From Catenulispora acidiphila DSM 44928 (GTDB lineage: Bacteria; Actinomycetota; Actinomycetes; Streptomycetales; Catenulisporaceae): a DNA stretch of 64,000 nucleotides. This document shows, piece by piece, positions 37,241 to 48,400 of this stretch (position 1 is the first letter of the stretch; each line of letters starts with the position of its first letter). The translations under genes were made by a program, and so were the position numbers. The notes under the pieces are model-generated. The model saw only the letters and a program-made list of their open reading frames with translations. It was not told where the DNA came from and did no database searches. Location of the stretch: assembly GCF_000024025.1 (NCBI RefSeq), contig NC_013131.1, positions 2,666,001 through 2,730,000 on the forward strand, read 5' to 3'.

Positions 37241-39055
37241 TCAGTCGCTGGTCGTGGGGTCGCTGCTGCTGTCACTCGGTGTGCACGTGATGTCCACCCG
37301 TCCGGCATCGGCCGTGCCGCCCGGCATTCCTGGCGCGGTCCAGGTGATCTCGACCTCGCCCGACAGATTCTGCTGGTCGTCCGACATCGCGAAGGTCTGG
37401 GGGTTGGAGCCGTTGTGTGCGTTCACCACGCCGCTGCCGGTGACGCTGTCGCCGGTCACGCGCCAGTGGTACGTGATCGCCACCGTGCCGCTGCTCGGCA
37501 GCCCCGAGACGTTGAACGTCACCGTCGCCGTCGGCGGCTCTGGAGGCGGGCACGGCCCGCTGTACGTGCCCTTCGTCATGCCCGCGCTGGCCGAGATCGT
37601 CACCGTGACGCTCGACGACGAAGGCGGTGCGGTGCTCCCGCCGGGCCCGGTCGGGCGCGTCGGGGGCGGCAGCTGCGACGGCGGAATCGACTCGTTCGGC
37701 GGCGATGTCAGGGGGTTCAACGTCGGCAGCGGCACGCTGATCGCGGTCGCCGTCGTGGCCAGGGTCGAGCCGGGAGAGGTCTCGCTCGTCGAAGTGGTCG
37801 GACCGCCGGTCGTCGTCGCCGAGGGCGTACTGCCCGTGCTGTTCACACCCGGTGTCGGCGCCACCCCCGCGGCGCCCGCCGAAGAGCCGCCGTCCGTTGA
37901 CGAACCCTGGCCGGAATTTGCCGATGTGTTTTCGCCGGGCGGCCTGACCGCCGCCTCGCTGTGCTTCCCCGGAGACAACGCGGCCGCCGCCACAGCGACG
38001 CCGACCACTGCGACCACGGCCGCAGCGATTCCGGCTTTGGTCCGGCGGCCCATCGCGGCGCCAGCGGGACTGTCGGTACCAGTGACACCCACGCCGCCAG
38101 CGACGGCACCCGCAGCACCCGCGCCGCCAGCATCCTCCGCAGGCAGCGCCGCCACCAAGGCGGCCAACTCCCCCCGCCCCCGCTCCTCCCACTCCAACCC
38201 GAACGCCACGACCGCAGCCGCGTCCACCTCGGCGAGAAACGCCTCGGCCGAAGCCGGCCGCTCCTCTGGAGCCTTCGCCAACCCCTGCGCCAGCAACGGC
38301 GCCAACGTCTCCGGCGCATCCCCCACGGGTATCGGCGCCGCCCGATGCATCGTCTGCAGCTCGAACACCGACTCCGCCGTGTACGGCACACGCCCCGTCA
38401 GGCACTCGAAGAAGGTCGCCGCGGCCGCGTAGACATCCGTCACGAACCCCGGCGTGGCGCCCTCCCACAGCTCCGGCGCCATATACGACGACGTCCCAGC
38501 CGCCGGCATCATCGCCCCGGTCCGCGCCGCGAGCCCGAACCCGCCGACCTTGACGTCCCCCTCCGGGGTGATCAGCACGTTCGAGGGCTGAAAGTCCCGG
38601 TGCGCCACCCCGGCCTCGGCCGCCGCGCCCAGCCCGAGCAGCGACCCGCGCAGCACCGTCAGCGCCGCCTCCGGGGGCAGCGGACCCGAGATCGCGAGCA
38701 CCCTCCGCAGTGCTGCGCCCTCGACCGCCTCCGTGACCAGCGCCAGCTCGGTCCCGGTCGGCGACGGCACGACCTCGCGAACCCGCACCACGTTCGGCTG
38801 GTCCAGCTCGGCCAGCCGCTCGGTGTCCTGCCATAAGTGGTCGCGGAACGCCTCGTCCGAACACACCCGCGCGCCGGGGTAGGTGATCACGACCCGGGCG
38901 CCGCTCGCGTCGTGCACCGCTTCGACGGTCAAGCCGGCGTCCCCGGCGTCCCCGCCACCCCCGCCACCCCCGCCGTCCCCGGCGACCACCCCAGCGGCTT
39001 CCCCGGCGCCGAGTACCCGGATCCTGGTGTATCCGGGAACGGTCCATCCGGCCAT
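37241..39055 (-). CDS. Receptor-type Ser/Thr pseudokinase
   Basis: A 604-residue protein laid out like an actinobacterial PknB-type receptor: kinase-like domain (about 8-290), Ala/Gly linker, one membrane helix (about 338-362), then a Ser/Thr/Pro stalk and an external beta-sandwich-like domain (about 470-590). The kinase fold is recognisable (YMAPELW at 191-197, TDVYA with the helix-F Asp), but the beta-3 Lys is Thr58 (VVIT), HRDLKPxN reads HRDFQPSN (Lys to Gln156), and DFG reads GFG (172-174). ATP-dependent catalysis is therefore doubtful. GGGAGG precedes the ATG. It follows the ABC-2 exporter genes by 62 bp on the same strand. Confidence 0.8.
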   Translation of the reverse strand: MAGWTVPGYTRIRVLGAGEAAGVVAGDGGGGGGGGDAGDAGLTVEAVHDASGARVVITYPGARVCSDEAFRDHLWQDTERLAELDQPNVVRVREVVPSPTGTELALVTEAVEGAALRRVLAISGPLPPEAALTVLRGSLLGLGAAAEAGVAHRDFQPSNVLITPEGDVKVGGFGLAARTGAMMPAAGTSSYMAPELWEGATPGFVTDVYAAAATFFECLTGRVPYTAESVFELQTMHRAAPIPVGDAPETLAPLLAQGLAKAPEERPASAEAFLAEVDAAAVVAFGLEWEERGRGELAALVAALPAEDAGGAGAAGAVAGGVGVTGTDSPAGAAMGRRTKAGIAAAVVAVVGVAVAAAALSPGKHSEAAVRPPGENTSANSGQGSSTDGGSSAGAAGVAPTPGVNSTGSTPSATTTGGPTTSTSETSPGSTLATTATAISVPLPTLNPLTSPPNESIPPSQLPPPTRPTGPGGSTAPPSSSSVTVTISASAGMTKGTYSGPCPPPEPPTATVTFNVSGLPSSGTVAITYHWRVTGDSVTGSGVVNAHNGSNPQTFAMSDDQQNLSGEVEITWTAPGMPGGTADAGRVDITCTPSDSSSDPTTSD

Positions 39056-39117
39056 CGCGCCTCCCAGATAAGTCGTTGCAGTTCAGCGGCCTCGCCCGAC
39101 AGTGCGCGGTTACCGTA

Positions 39118-40080
39118 TCAGCCTGTGTACAGGTTGCGGATAACTTCTTCGATGTCTGCGTCCCTGATCGAGACGTCCAACAACTCATAGCGCGCCGCGA
39201 TCGCGGACACCAGAGCCGCCGCGTTCGCCTCCGCCGGGAACGTCAGCCACTGGCGCGGGCCGTCCACGCGCGCCACCGTCGCGCCCGGCACGTCGATCGC
39301 CGGACCGGGCTCGGCGAGGTCCACGACCAGCGTCCGGTCCGCCGCGAACCGGGCGCGTAGGGCGTCCAGATCGCCGTCATAGGCGACGGTCCCGTGGTCG
39401 ATCACCACCACCCGGCGGCACAACCGCTCGATATCGTCCAGGTCGTGGGTGGTCAGCACGATCGTTGTGCCCTGCTCCCGATTCAGCTCGGCCAGGAACT
39501 CGCGGACCACGGCCTTGCTGGTGACGTCCAGCCCGATCGTCGGCTCGTCCAGGTAGAGCACGGCCGGGTCGTGCAGCAGCGCGGCGGTCAGGTCGCCGCG
39601 CATGCGCTGGCCGAGGCTGAGCTGGCGCACCGGGGTGTCGAGCAGCGGCTCCAGCTCGAGCAGGGCGACGTAGCGCTTGAGGTTGGCGGCGAAGCGGGCC
39701 TCCGGGACCGCGTACATCCGGTGCAGCAGCGCGAAGGAGTCGCGCAGCGGCAGGTCCCACCACAGCGTCGTGCGCTGCCCGAACACCACGCCGATGCGCC
39801 GGGCCAGCTGCTTGCGGTCCCGGATCGGCTCCAGTCCGGCGACCCGCAGCGTGCCGGCCGAGGGGGACAGGATGCCGGTGAACATCTTGATCGAGGTGGA
39901 CTTCCCGGCGCCGTTGGGCCCGATGTAGCCCAGCAGCTCGCCCTCGGCGACGGCCAGGTTCAGGTCGCGGACCGCCTCGACGGTGGTCCGCTCCCGTTTC
40001 AGGCGGCCGGCCTTCTTGCGCAGCGTGTAGGTCTTCGACAGGTTCTCGGCTTCGATGATGGGTCGGGATACAGAGTTCAC
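39118..40080 (-). CDS. ABC-2 exporter ATPase (viologen-type)
   Basis: A 320-residue ATPase with Walker A GPNGAGKST (about residues 55-63), a Q-loop FGQRTTLWWDLP, signature QLSLGQRMRGD (about 150-160), Walker B VLYLDEPTIGLD and switch His TTHD. The N-terminus SKTYTLRKKAGRLKRE with an insertion before Walker A is typical of ATPases that pair with DUF990 permeases. The GTG at 40080 follows the permease stop by 5 bp. Substrate unknown. Confidence 0.88.
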   Translation of the reverse strand: MNSVSRPIIEAENLSKTYTLRKKAGRLKRERTTVEAVRDLNLAVAEGELLGYIGPNGAGKSTSIKMFTGILSPSAGTLRVAGLEPIRDRKQLARRIGVVFGQRTTLWWDLPLRDSFALLHRMYAVPEARFAANLKRYVALLELEPLLDTPVRQLSLGQRMRGDLTAALLHDPAVLYLDEPTIGLDVTSKAVVREFLAELNREQGTTIVLTTHDLDDIERLCRRVVVIDHGTVAYDGDLDALRARFAADRTLVVDLAEPGPAIDVPGATVARVDGPRQWLTFPAEANAAALVSAIAARYELLDVSIRDADIEEVIRNLYTG

Positions 40081-40085
40081 GGCGG

Positions 40086-40952
40086 TCAGCTCCCGGTGGA
40101 TCGGTGGTGGCGCAGGGCCTGGCGCCAGGCGAGCAGGGCCAGACCCCACAGGGCGGCGGCGAACAGCGGTCCGGCGAAGCGGAGGAAGGAGGGCGTGCCG
40201 AGCGGGTCGGCGTGGTCCAGGACGTAGAGGGTGGGCTGCCAGTTCACGTAGGCCAGCGGCAGGCCGAACGTGAGGAACAGCATCAGGTTGCGGCCGTACA
40301 ACGCCAGGGGATAGGAGGTCATGTACTGACCTCCATAGGTGATGCTGTTCATCACCTCCGAGGCGTCCGCCGCGACGATCTGGAACGCGCCGACCAGGAT
40401 CCAGATCGCCCCGAACACCGCGACCCCGACCAGCAGCGTGTAGGGCACCATCGCGACGCGCAGCAGCGTCCAGTGCACCGGCGCCTTGGCCAGCCCGACG
40501 GCCAGCGCCGTGTACGCGGGGACCAGCGGCGCGAGCCGGCGTGGCGTGAACTGGTCGGCGAACACCTGCGGCAGCACCCCGACCGGCCGGATCAGCAAGC
40601 TGTCGAAGGTGCCCATGCGGATGCGCACGGCCAAGTACTCGGTGCCGGTGAAAAGCAGGTCGCTGGTGTAGAACGCGGCCTGCGCAGTCCCATAGAGGTA
40701 GAGCGCCTCGGGCAGCGAGAAGCCGCCGATCGCCTTGACGTTGCCGAACACGACCAGGATGCCGAGCAGCTCCAGGCTCGCGGTCAACGCGCTGTTCACC
40801 ATGGTCAGCGCCATCGACGCGCGGTACTGCATGGCCGAGCGCGCCCAGAAGCGGGCGGTCCAGGCGTAGGTCGCCACGGTTCCTGGCGTGCGCTGATCGA
40901 AGCGCTTCTCGTAGCCGCTTTCCAAGCGGTTCTCCAAGCGCGGCTCAGCCAC
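40086..40952 (-). CDS. ABC-2 family permease (DUF990-type)
   Basis: A 288-residue protein with about six membrane helices. Conserved family text is seen as FDSLLIRPVGVLPQVFADQF (about residues 115-134) and YPLALYGRNLMLFLTFGLPLAYVNW (described here by its ends YPLALYG and PLAYVNW, near 218-242). It is the second permease of a two-permease, one-ATPase ABC-2 exporter. The GTG start overlaps the stop of the first permease gene by 8 bp. Confidence 0.8.
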   Translation of the reverse strand: MAEPRLENRLESGYEKRFDQRTPGTVATYAWTARFWARSAMQYRASMALTMVNSALTASLELLGILVVFGNVKAIGGFSLPEALYLYGTAQAAFYTSDLLFTGTEYLAVRIRMGTFDSLLIRPVGVLPQVFADQFTPRRLAPLVPAYTALAVGLAKAPVHWTLLRVAMVPYTLLVGVAVFGAIWILVGAFQIVAADASEVMNSITYGGQYMTSYPLALYGRNLMLFLTFGLPLAYVNWQPTLYVLDHADPLGTPSFLRFAGPLFAAALWGLALLAWRQALRHHRSTGS

Positions 40953-41739
40953 CCTGGACCACCACCCGGTGCCGCGCCCGCCGCGTGATCAGACGCCCGG
41001 CCAGCAGCAGCGCCACGGCCCACCCGATCTCGAACAGATACGCCCCGCCGATCGCGGCGCCGGTCCGCTTGCCCAGGAACACGTCCGCCGGCAGCTGCAC
41101 CAGCGAGGCCCACGGCAGCATCCGCGCCAGATGCCCCAGCCAGGCCGGGAACAGCACCAGCGGCACGATCATGCCGCCGAGGAAAGAGGTGAGGACGTTG
41201 GCCAGCCCGGTCACCCCCTTCTCGTCCAGCAGCCAGAACGCGGACATCGCCGCCAGGTAGCGCAGCGCGAAGCTCACGATCGTCCCGAGGAACACCGCCA
41301 CCAGGAACGCAGCCCACACCCGCGGATCGGCGGGCACATGCAGATGGAACATCAACGCCCCGACTATGAAAGGCACCACACTGCGCCCCAGCAGCCCGAA
41401 CGCGGCGCGCCCCAGATCGTTCGCGAGCCAGTAGGCCTGGAAGTCGACCGGCCGGAACAGATCCGTCCCGATGTCGCCGGACCGAATGCGCGCGGGAATG
41501 TCGAGCCCATTCGTCAGCAGCGACATCGGCCCGATCATCGCCTGCGCGAGAAAGACATAGGTGAGCGCATCAGCCAGCCCATAGCCGCCGATGCTGGGCC
41601 GCTGCTTCCACACAGCGGTCATGATGAACGCCTTGATGACGCCGAACACAGTGTTGGCCAGCACGCCGCCGAGCAGCGCGCCACGATAGGTGAGGTAGCG
41701 ACGGAAGGCCTGTCGGGTGATGAGGGCATAGACGACCAA
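40945..41739 (-). CDS. ABC-2 family permease (DUF990-type), TTG start
   Basis: A 264-residue protein with about six membrane helices, beginning [20 protein letters not shown] and carrying [17 protein letters not shown] (about residues 83-99), which parallels the RP motif of the partner permease. The TTG at 41739 has GGAAGGA 8 nt upstream; no ATG or GTG lies in frame near the conserved N-terminus. It is the first gene of the exporter operon and is divergent from aroC. Confidence 0.78.
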   Translation of the reverse strand: MVVYALITRQAFRRYLTYRGALLGGVLANTVFGVIKAFIMTAVWKQRPSIGGYGLADALTYVFLAQAMIGPMSLLTNGLDIPARIRSGDIGTDLFRPVDFQAYWLANDLGRAAFGLLGRSVVPFIVGALMFHLHVPADPRVWAAFLVAVFLGTIVSFALRYLAAMSAFWLLDEKGVTGLANVLTSFLGGMIVPLVLFPAWLGHLARMLPWASLVQLPADVFLGKRTGAAIGGAYLFEIGWAVALLLAGRLITRRARHRVVVQGG

Positions 41740-41765
41740 GGGTCCTGTCCTTCCGGGGGCGAACT

Positions 41766-41835
41766 TGGCACTGTGCCAGCGGCCGCGCGCGGGGTGCAAC
41801 GGGATTTGGCGGGCGGTCCGCCCGCCGCGCACCCC
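41766..41835. promoter_or_regulatory. Palindromes in the divergent ABC/aroC region
   Basis: TGGCAC-T-GTGCCA (41766-41778) is a perfect 13-bp palindrome. Downstream GGCGGGCGG-T-CCGCCCGCC (41808-41826) is nested in GGGGTGC (41791-41797) and GCACCCC (41829-41835). The 154-bp region must hold promoters for both operons; boxes could not be assigned with confidence. Confidence 0.4.
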
Positions 41836-41893
41836 GGCGTCCGAACCCCGAACACCGTCCGGCTCGCCAGGCGAGACGTGGAAGAATCGCACC

Positions 41894-43119
41894 ATGTCGC
41901 TACGCTGGCTCACCGCAGGGGAATCCCACGGTCCCGCCCTCACCGCGGTCCTCGAAGGACTGCCGGCCGGGGTTGAGACGTCCACCAAGGCCATCACCGA
42001 CGCTCTCGCGCGCCGGCGGCTCGGCTATGGGCGCGGGGCGCGCATGAAGTTCGAGGAAGACCAGGTGGCCATTCTCGGCGGGGTGCGGCACGGGCTCACG
42101 CAGGGTGGGCCGGTGGCCATTCAGGTGGGGAACACCGAGTGGCCGAAGTGGGAGACCGTTATGGCGGCCGATCCGGTCGATCCGGAGGTGCTTCAGGCGC
42201 AGGCGCGCAACGCGCCGCTGACGCGCCCGCGGCCCGGGCACGCGGACCTGGCCGGGATGCAGAAGTACGGCTTCGACGACGCGCGGCCGGTCCTGGAGCG
42301 GGCCTCGGCGCGGGAGACCGCCGCGCGGGTGGCGCTGGGCGAGGTGGCGCGGGACTTCCTGCGGCAGGCGATCGGTGCCGAGATCGTCTCGCACGTGGTC
42401 GGTATCGGTGGCGCCGAGTCGCCGCGCGGCGCCGTGCTGCCGCTGCCCTCGGACGTCGACAAGCTCGACGCGTCCCCGGTGCGCTGCCTGGACCCCGAGG
42501 CCGAGGCGGCGATGATCGCCGAGATCGACCAGGCGCACAAGGACGGCGACACGCTCGGCGGCGTGGTCGAGGTGGTCGTCTACGGCCTGCCGCCGGGGCT
42601 GGGCTCGCACGTGCAGTCCGACCGCCGCCTGGACGCCCGGCTGGCCGGCGCGATCATGGGCATCCAGGCCATCAAGGGCGTGGAGATCGGCGACGGCTTC
42701 CTGCTGGCGCGCATCCCCGGCTCGCAGGCGCACGACGAGATGGAGGCCGCGGGCGGCGACCCGCTGTCCGTCCGGCGGCGCACCGGCCGCAGCGGCGGCA
42801 CCGAGGGCGGCATGTCCACCGGCGAGCTGCTGCGGGTCCGGGCCGCGATGAAGCCGATCGCGACCGTCCCGCGCGCCCTGGGCACCGTCGACACCGCCAC
42901 CGGCGAGTCGGCCGTGGCGCACCACCAGCGCTCGGACGTCTGCGCGGTCCCGGCGGCCGGCGTCGTCGCCGAGGCGATGGTCGCGCTGGTGCTGGCCGAC
43001 GCGGTGCTGGAGAAGTTCGGCGGCGACTCGGTGGCCGAGACCCGCCGCAACTACGAGTCCTACCTGGCGAACCTGCCCATCCGCATCGCCGGTCCCAAGC
43101 ACTCCGGGCAGGCGCAGGC

Positions 43120-43123
<4 letters not shown>
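41894..43123 (+). CDS. aroC: Chorismate synthase
   Basis: A 409-residue FMN-dependent enzyme that converts EPSP to chorismate. Signature blocks are present: [18 protein letters not shown] at the N-terminus, [14 protein letters not shown] (about residues 111-124), [15 protein letters not shown], and [14 protein letters not shown] near 300. The ATG at 41894 matches the family N-terminus [13 protein letters not shown]; an open frame runs upstream but has no conserved content. It leads the aroC-aroK-aroB-aroQ cluster; its stop overlaps the aroK ATG. Confidence 0.96.
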
Positions 43124-45169
<2,046 letters not shown>

Positions 45170-45180
45170 ACGGAGCTTCG

Positions 45181-45186
45181 TAGTCT
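45181..45186 (+). promoter_or_regulatory. -10 element of leaderless peptidase gene
   Basis: TAGTCT lies exactly 6 nt before ATG 45193; a weak CTGCCG -35 is 17 bp further upstream (45158-45163). Confidence 0.5.
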
Positions 45187-45192
45187 GGGGGC

Positions 45193-46332
45193 ATGACCGC
45201 AGACCGCAGCGCAACCGGACCCGCCGCCATCGACCCCCCGGCGTACGCCGCCCGCCGCGAGCGGCTGCGCGCCGGCCTGGAGGCGGTGGACGCCGACGCC
45301 GCGCTGGTCACCAAGCTGGTGAACGTCCGCTACCTGACCGGCTTCACCGGCTCCAACGGCGCGGTCCTGGTCACCCGGGGCGGCGCGGTGTTCTGCACCG
45401 ACTTCCGCTACGACACCCAGGCCGCCTCCGAGGTCCCGGACGTGGAGCGGATCATCGTCCGGCACTGCGCGCCGGCGCTGGTCGAGCGTGCCGCCAAGGA
45501 CGGGCTGCGGCGCATCGCGGTGGAGGAGCACGAGATCACCGTCGAGGAGCACCGGCAGCTGTCCTCGGAGCTCACCGCGGCGGCGCCCAGCGCGGCGCTG
45601 GTCGGGCTCGGGCACGCGGTGGAGGAGCTGCGCCGGATCAAGGACGAGAGCGAGATCGCGCTCATCCGCGAGGCCTGCGCCATCTCCGACCGCGCGCTGG
45701 CCGAGCTCACCGAGTCCATCCTCATCGGGCGCACCGAGCGCCACATCGCCCAGGAGCTCGAGCGCCGGATGACCGACCACGGCGCCGACGGCCGGGCCTT
45801 CGACACCATCGTGGCCTGCGGCCCGAACTCGGCCGTCCCGCACCACCGGCCCGGGGAGCGCCGGGTCGGCGAGGGCGAGTTCCTCAAGATCGACTTCGGC
45901 GCGCTCTACCAGGGCTACCACGCCGACATGACCCGCACCTTCGTGGTCGGCCGGGCGCCGGCGGACTGGCAGGTGGAGGTCTACGACCTGGTCTTCGCCG
46001 CGCAGAAGGCCGGGCGGCAGGCGCTGGAGCCGGGCGTGCGCTGCGCCGACGTGGACGCCGCGGCGCGCGGCGTCATCGAGGCCGCCGGGTACGGGGAGTA
46101 CTTCGGACACGGTCTCGGACACGGCGTCGGCCTGGAGATCCATGAGGACCCGAGGCTGGGCGCCGGTCTGCCGGGTACACTGGATGATCGCACTCCGGTG
46201 ACCGTCGAACCCGGGGTCTATCTGCCGGGCCGCGGCGGTGTCCGCATCGAGGACACCCTGGTGGTCCGGCCGAAGGCCGAGGGCGGTCCGGAGCTGCTCA
46301 CCATTACCACCAAGGAACTGCTGGTGCTGTAG
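45193..46332 (+). CDS. M24-family Xaa-Pro aminopeptidase
   Basis: A 379-residue protein: an N-terminal creatinase-like domain (to about 145), then a pita-bread peptidase domain with all five metal ligands visible: Asp in LKIDFGALYQG, Asp in YHADMTRTF, His in GLGHGVGLEIHE, Glu in TVEPGVYL and Glu in GVRIEDT. It should cleave N-terminal residues preceding proline. The gene precedes efp, as usual in actinobacteria, but has its own leaderless promoter and is followed by a hairpin. Confidence 0.93.
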   Translation: MTADRSATGPAAIDPPAYAARRERLRAGLEAVDADAALVTKLVNVRYLTGFTGSNGAVLVTRGGAVFCTDFRYDTQAASEVPDVERIIVRHCAPALVERAAKDGLRRIAVEEHEITVEEHRQLSSELTAAAPSAALVGLGHAVEELRRIKDESEIALIREACAISDRALAELTESILIGRTERHIAQELERRMTDHGADGRAFDTIVACGPNSAVPHHRPGERRVGEGEFLKIDFGALYQGYHADMTRTFVVGRAPADWQVEVYDLVFAAQKAGRQALEPGVRCADVDAAARGVIEAAGYGEYFGHGLGHGVGLEIHEDPRLGAGLPGTLDDRTPVTVEPGVYLPGRGGVRIEDTLVVRPKAEGGPELLTITTKELLVL

Positions 46333-46350
46333 ACCGCTCCGATGCGGTCT
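46331..46350 (+). terminator. Short hairpin between the peptidase gene and efp
   Basis: AGACCGC (46331-46337) and GCGGTCT (46344-46350) form a 7-bp stem with a 6-nt loop. It overlaps the peptidase stop codon and may attenuate read-through into efp. Confidence 0.45.
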
Positions 46351-46394
46351 GACTCGCCAGGGCCGGCAGTCGGGAAGCAGGAGTACACACCGAC

Positions 46395-46958
46395 GTGGCT
46401 AGCACGAATGAACTGAAGAACGGCATGGTCCTCAAGATCGACAACCAGCTCTGGTCTGTCGTGGAGTTCCAGCATGTCAAGCCGGGCAAGGGCCCCGCCT
46501 TCGTGCGCACGAAGCTCAAGGCCGTGCTCTCGGGCAAGGTGGTCGACCGGACCTTCAACGCCGGTATCAAGGTCGAGACGGCCAACGTCGACCGCCGCGA
46601 CATGCAGTACCTCTACCAGGAGGGCACCGACTTCGTGTTCATGGACATGGACACGTACGACCAGCTGCACGTCTCCGGCGACACCGTCGGCACCGCGGCC
46701 AACTACATGCTCGAGGGCACCATGGCCCTGGTCGCCACGAACGAGGGCACGCCCTTGTACGTGGAGCTGCCGGCCGCCGTCGAGCTCGTCATCGAGTACA
46801 CCGAGCCGGGCCTGCAGGGCGACCGCTCCACCGGCGGCACCAAGCCCGCCAAGCTGGAGACCGGCCACGAGATCCAGGTCCCGCTGTTCCTGACCACCGG
46901 CGAGAAGGTCAAGGTCGACACCCGCGACGGTTCCTACCTCGGCCGCGTCAGCAGCTGA
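46395..46958 (+). CDS. efp: Elongation factor P
   Basis: A 187-residue EF-P with an N-terminal KOW-like domain and two OB domains (ending [20 protein letters not shown]). The loop that reaches the peptidyl-transferase centre reads [10 protein letters not shown] with Lys32 at its tip. No modifying enzyme gene is present in the window. EF-P relieves ribosome stalling at polyproline, relevant here because several nearby genes encode proline-rich tails. The stop shares its last A with the nusB ATG. Confidence 0.96.
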   Translation: MASTNELKNGMVLKIDNQLWSVVEFQHVKPGKGPAFVRTKLKAVLSGKVVDRTFNAGIKVETANVDRRDMQYLYQEGTDFVFMDMDTYDQLHVSGDTVGTAANYMLEGTMALVATNEGTPLYVELPAAVELVIEYTEPGLQGDRSTGGTKPAKLETGHEIQVPLFLTTGEKVKVDTRDGSYLGRVSS

Positions 46959-47395
46959 TGGCTTCTCCGCGCAGCAAGGCCCGGCAGCGGGCCCTGGAGA
47001 TCCTCTTCGAGGCGGATCTGCGGGGCGTCGATCCGCGCACGGTCCTGGCCGACACCCAGGCACGGATCCGTGCCCAGGGACCCGAGGGCACGATCCCGCA
47101 GGTGCAGCCGTACGCGGCGACCCTGGTCGAGGGCGTGCTGGAGCACGTGGACAAGATCGACGACCTGCTCGACGAGCACAGCGAGGGCTGGGCTCTGGAC
47201 CGCATGCCGACCGTGGACCGCAACGTCCTGCGGATCGGCGTGTACGAGCTGCTCTGGCAGTCCGACGTGCCCGACGCGGTGGTCCTGGACGAGGCGGTCT
47301 CGCTGGCGCGGCTGATGTCGACCGACGAGTCGCCGCAGTTCGTCAACGGGCTGCTCGCGCGGATAGCCGAGGTCAAGGACAGCTTGAAGCGGTAG
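46958..47395 (+). CDS. nusB: NusB antitermination factor
   Basis: A 145-residue helical protein with the family start SKARQRALEILFEADLRG and the later ERNVLRIGVYELLW-like segment (here DRNVLRIGVYELLW, about residues 87-100) plus DEAVSLARLMSTDESPQFVNG-type text near 107-127 (only its ends are given: DEAVSLA and FVNGLL). NusB with NusE binds boxA in rRNA leaders. It is coupled to efp by a one-base overlap and followed by a strong terminator. Confidence 0.94.
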   Translation: MASPRSKARQRALEILFEADLRGVDPRTVLADTQARIRAQGPEGTIPQVQPYAATLVEGVLEHVDKIDDLLDEHSEGWALDRMPTVDRNVLRIGVYELLWQSDVPDAVVLDEAVSLARLMSTDESPQFVNGLLARIAEVKDSLKR

Positions 47396-47407
47396 CCGAG
47401 ATACGAG

Positions 47408-47447
47408 GAAGGGCCCGTCCCGCGACGATTCGCGGGGCGGGCCCTTC
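47408..47447. terminator. Strong bidirectional terminator after nusB
   Basis: An 18-nt arm (47408-47425, starting GAAGGGCCCG) pairs with 47430-47447 (ending CGGGCCCTTC) with one G-T mismatch around a CGAT loop. It lies between nusB and the convergent lactonase gene. Confidence 0.85.
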
Positions 47448-47467
47448 TGCTTGCGCGGACTGTGTTT

Positions 47468-48400
47468 TCAGACACGCCAATCGGCGTCGAAGGCGCGCGC
47501 CGGATTGCGGCGGAAGAACGCGCCGGCGACTTCGGGCCCGAAGTCCCGCTGCACGCGAGCCCTGATATCGGTGAGCAGGAACGGGATGCCCGGTCCGCCG
47601 CCGCTCGCGGCTCGGGCCGCCGCGCTCGTGGTGTCGCCGCCGAGCAGGACGTGGTCGGCGTGCCCGGACTCGACGAGGGAACCCAGCAGGTCGAACAGGT
47701 GCCAGTCGGTCGCGTGGTTGGCGCGGGACGGGCCGTCGAAGCCGAGGAAGGCTCCTGCTTCGGCGGCCTCGCGGTGCGGTCCGGGATCGGGGAATCGGTT
47801 CAGGTGGCCCAGAATCACCGATCCGGCGGGGACGCCGAGCCGGTCGTGCAGGGTCCTCAGCACGCCGAGGGGATGAGTGCCGCCTTCCAGATGGACGGCG
47901 ACGGCCGACCCCGTGGCGTGGTGCGCGGCGGCGGCTGCTTCGAAGACCACTGAGGCGTGCCGATCCACCTGGTGGAAGTCCCCGGCCACCTTGATCAGCC
48001 CGGCGCGCGGCGGCAGCGGCGGTCCGTCCGGCTCCTCATCACCTCGCAGCCCTTCGCCGAGTTCTGCGATGAACCGTTCAGCGAGCCCGTCGAGCAGCCG
48101 TGGAAGTTTCTCGGGCGAGTAGTGCACCGCCTGATGCAACCCGGTGGCCGCGATGATGTGCACCCCGGCCGCCTCCGACAGCGCCGGCAGTTCCTCCGCA
48201 CGCCGTCCCAACCCTATCGGCGTCCACTGCGCCAGCGCCTGTCCGCCGGCTGCCGCGAACGCCCGCAGCTCGGCCTCGGCCGCCGCCGGGTCGTCGAGTT
48301 CCTGGCCGGGCAGCTTGGTCGAGGCGAAGAACAGGTGGTCGTGGGAATCGGTGACGCCCAGCGTGTCCGCCGCGATGTCGCCCAGGACCGTGCGGATCAC
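47468..48400 (-). CDS. Phosphotriesterase-family hydrolase (putative lactonase)
   Basis: A 310-residue amidohydrolase-like protein. The metal-binding pattern of phosphotriesterases is visible: DSHDHLFF (HxH, about residues 17-24), GLIKVAG with the bridging Lys (about 127-133), HLEGGTH, LGHLNRF with a metal His, and a late LLGGDTT with the catalytic Asp (about 258-264). Many such enzymes are lactonases rather than phosphotriesterases. The GTG start overlaps the stop of the upstream CMD gene (GTGA), so the two are made together, with CMD first. Confidence 0.75.
   Translation of the reverse strand: MIRTVLGDIAADTLGVTDSHDHLFFASTKLPGQELDDPAAAEAELRAFAAAGGQALAQWTPIGLGRRAEELPALSEAAGVHIIAATGLHQAVHYSPEKLPRLLDGLAERFIAELGEGLRGDEEPDGPPLPPRAGLIKVAGDFHQVDRHASVVFEAAAAAHHATGSAVAVHLEGGTHPLGVLRTLHDRLGVPAGSVILGHLNRFPDPGPHREAAEAGAFLGFDGPSRANHATDWHLFDLLGSLVESGHADHVLLGGDTTSAAARAASGGGPGIPFLLTDIRARVQRDFGPEVAGAFFRRNPARAFDADWRV

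Noticed and set aside
41765-41893. Upstream extension of AroC from GTG 41765
   Set aside because: The chorismate synthase N-terminus begins at [13 protein letters not shown] (41894); the upstream part is unconserved and overlaps promoter palindromes.
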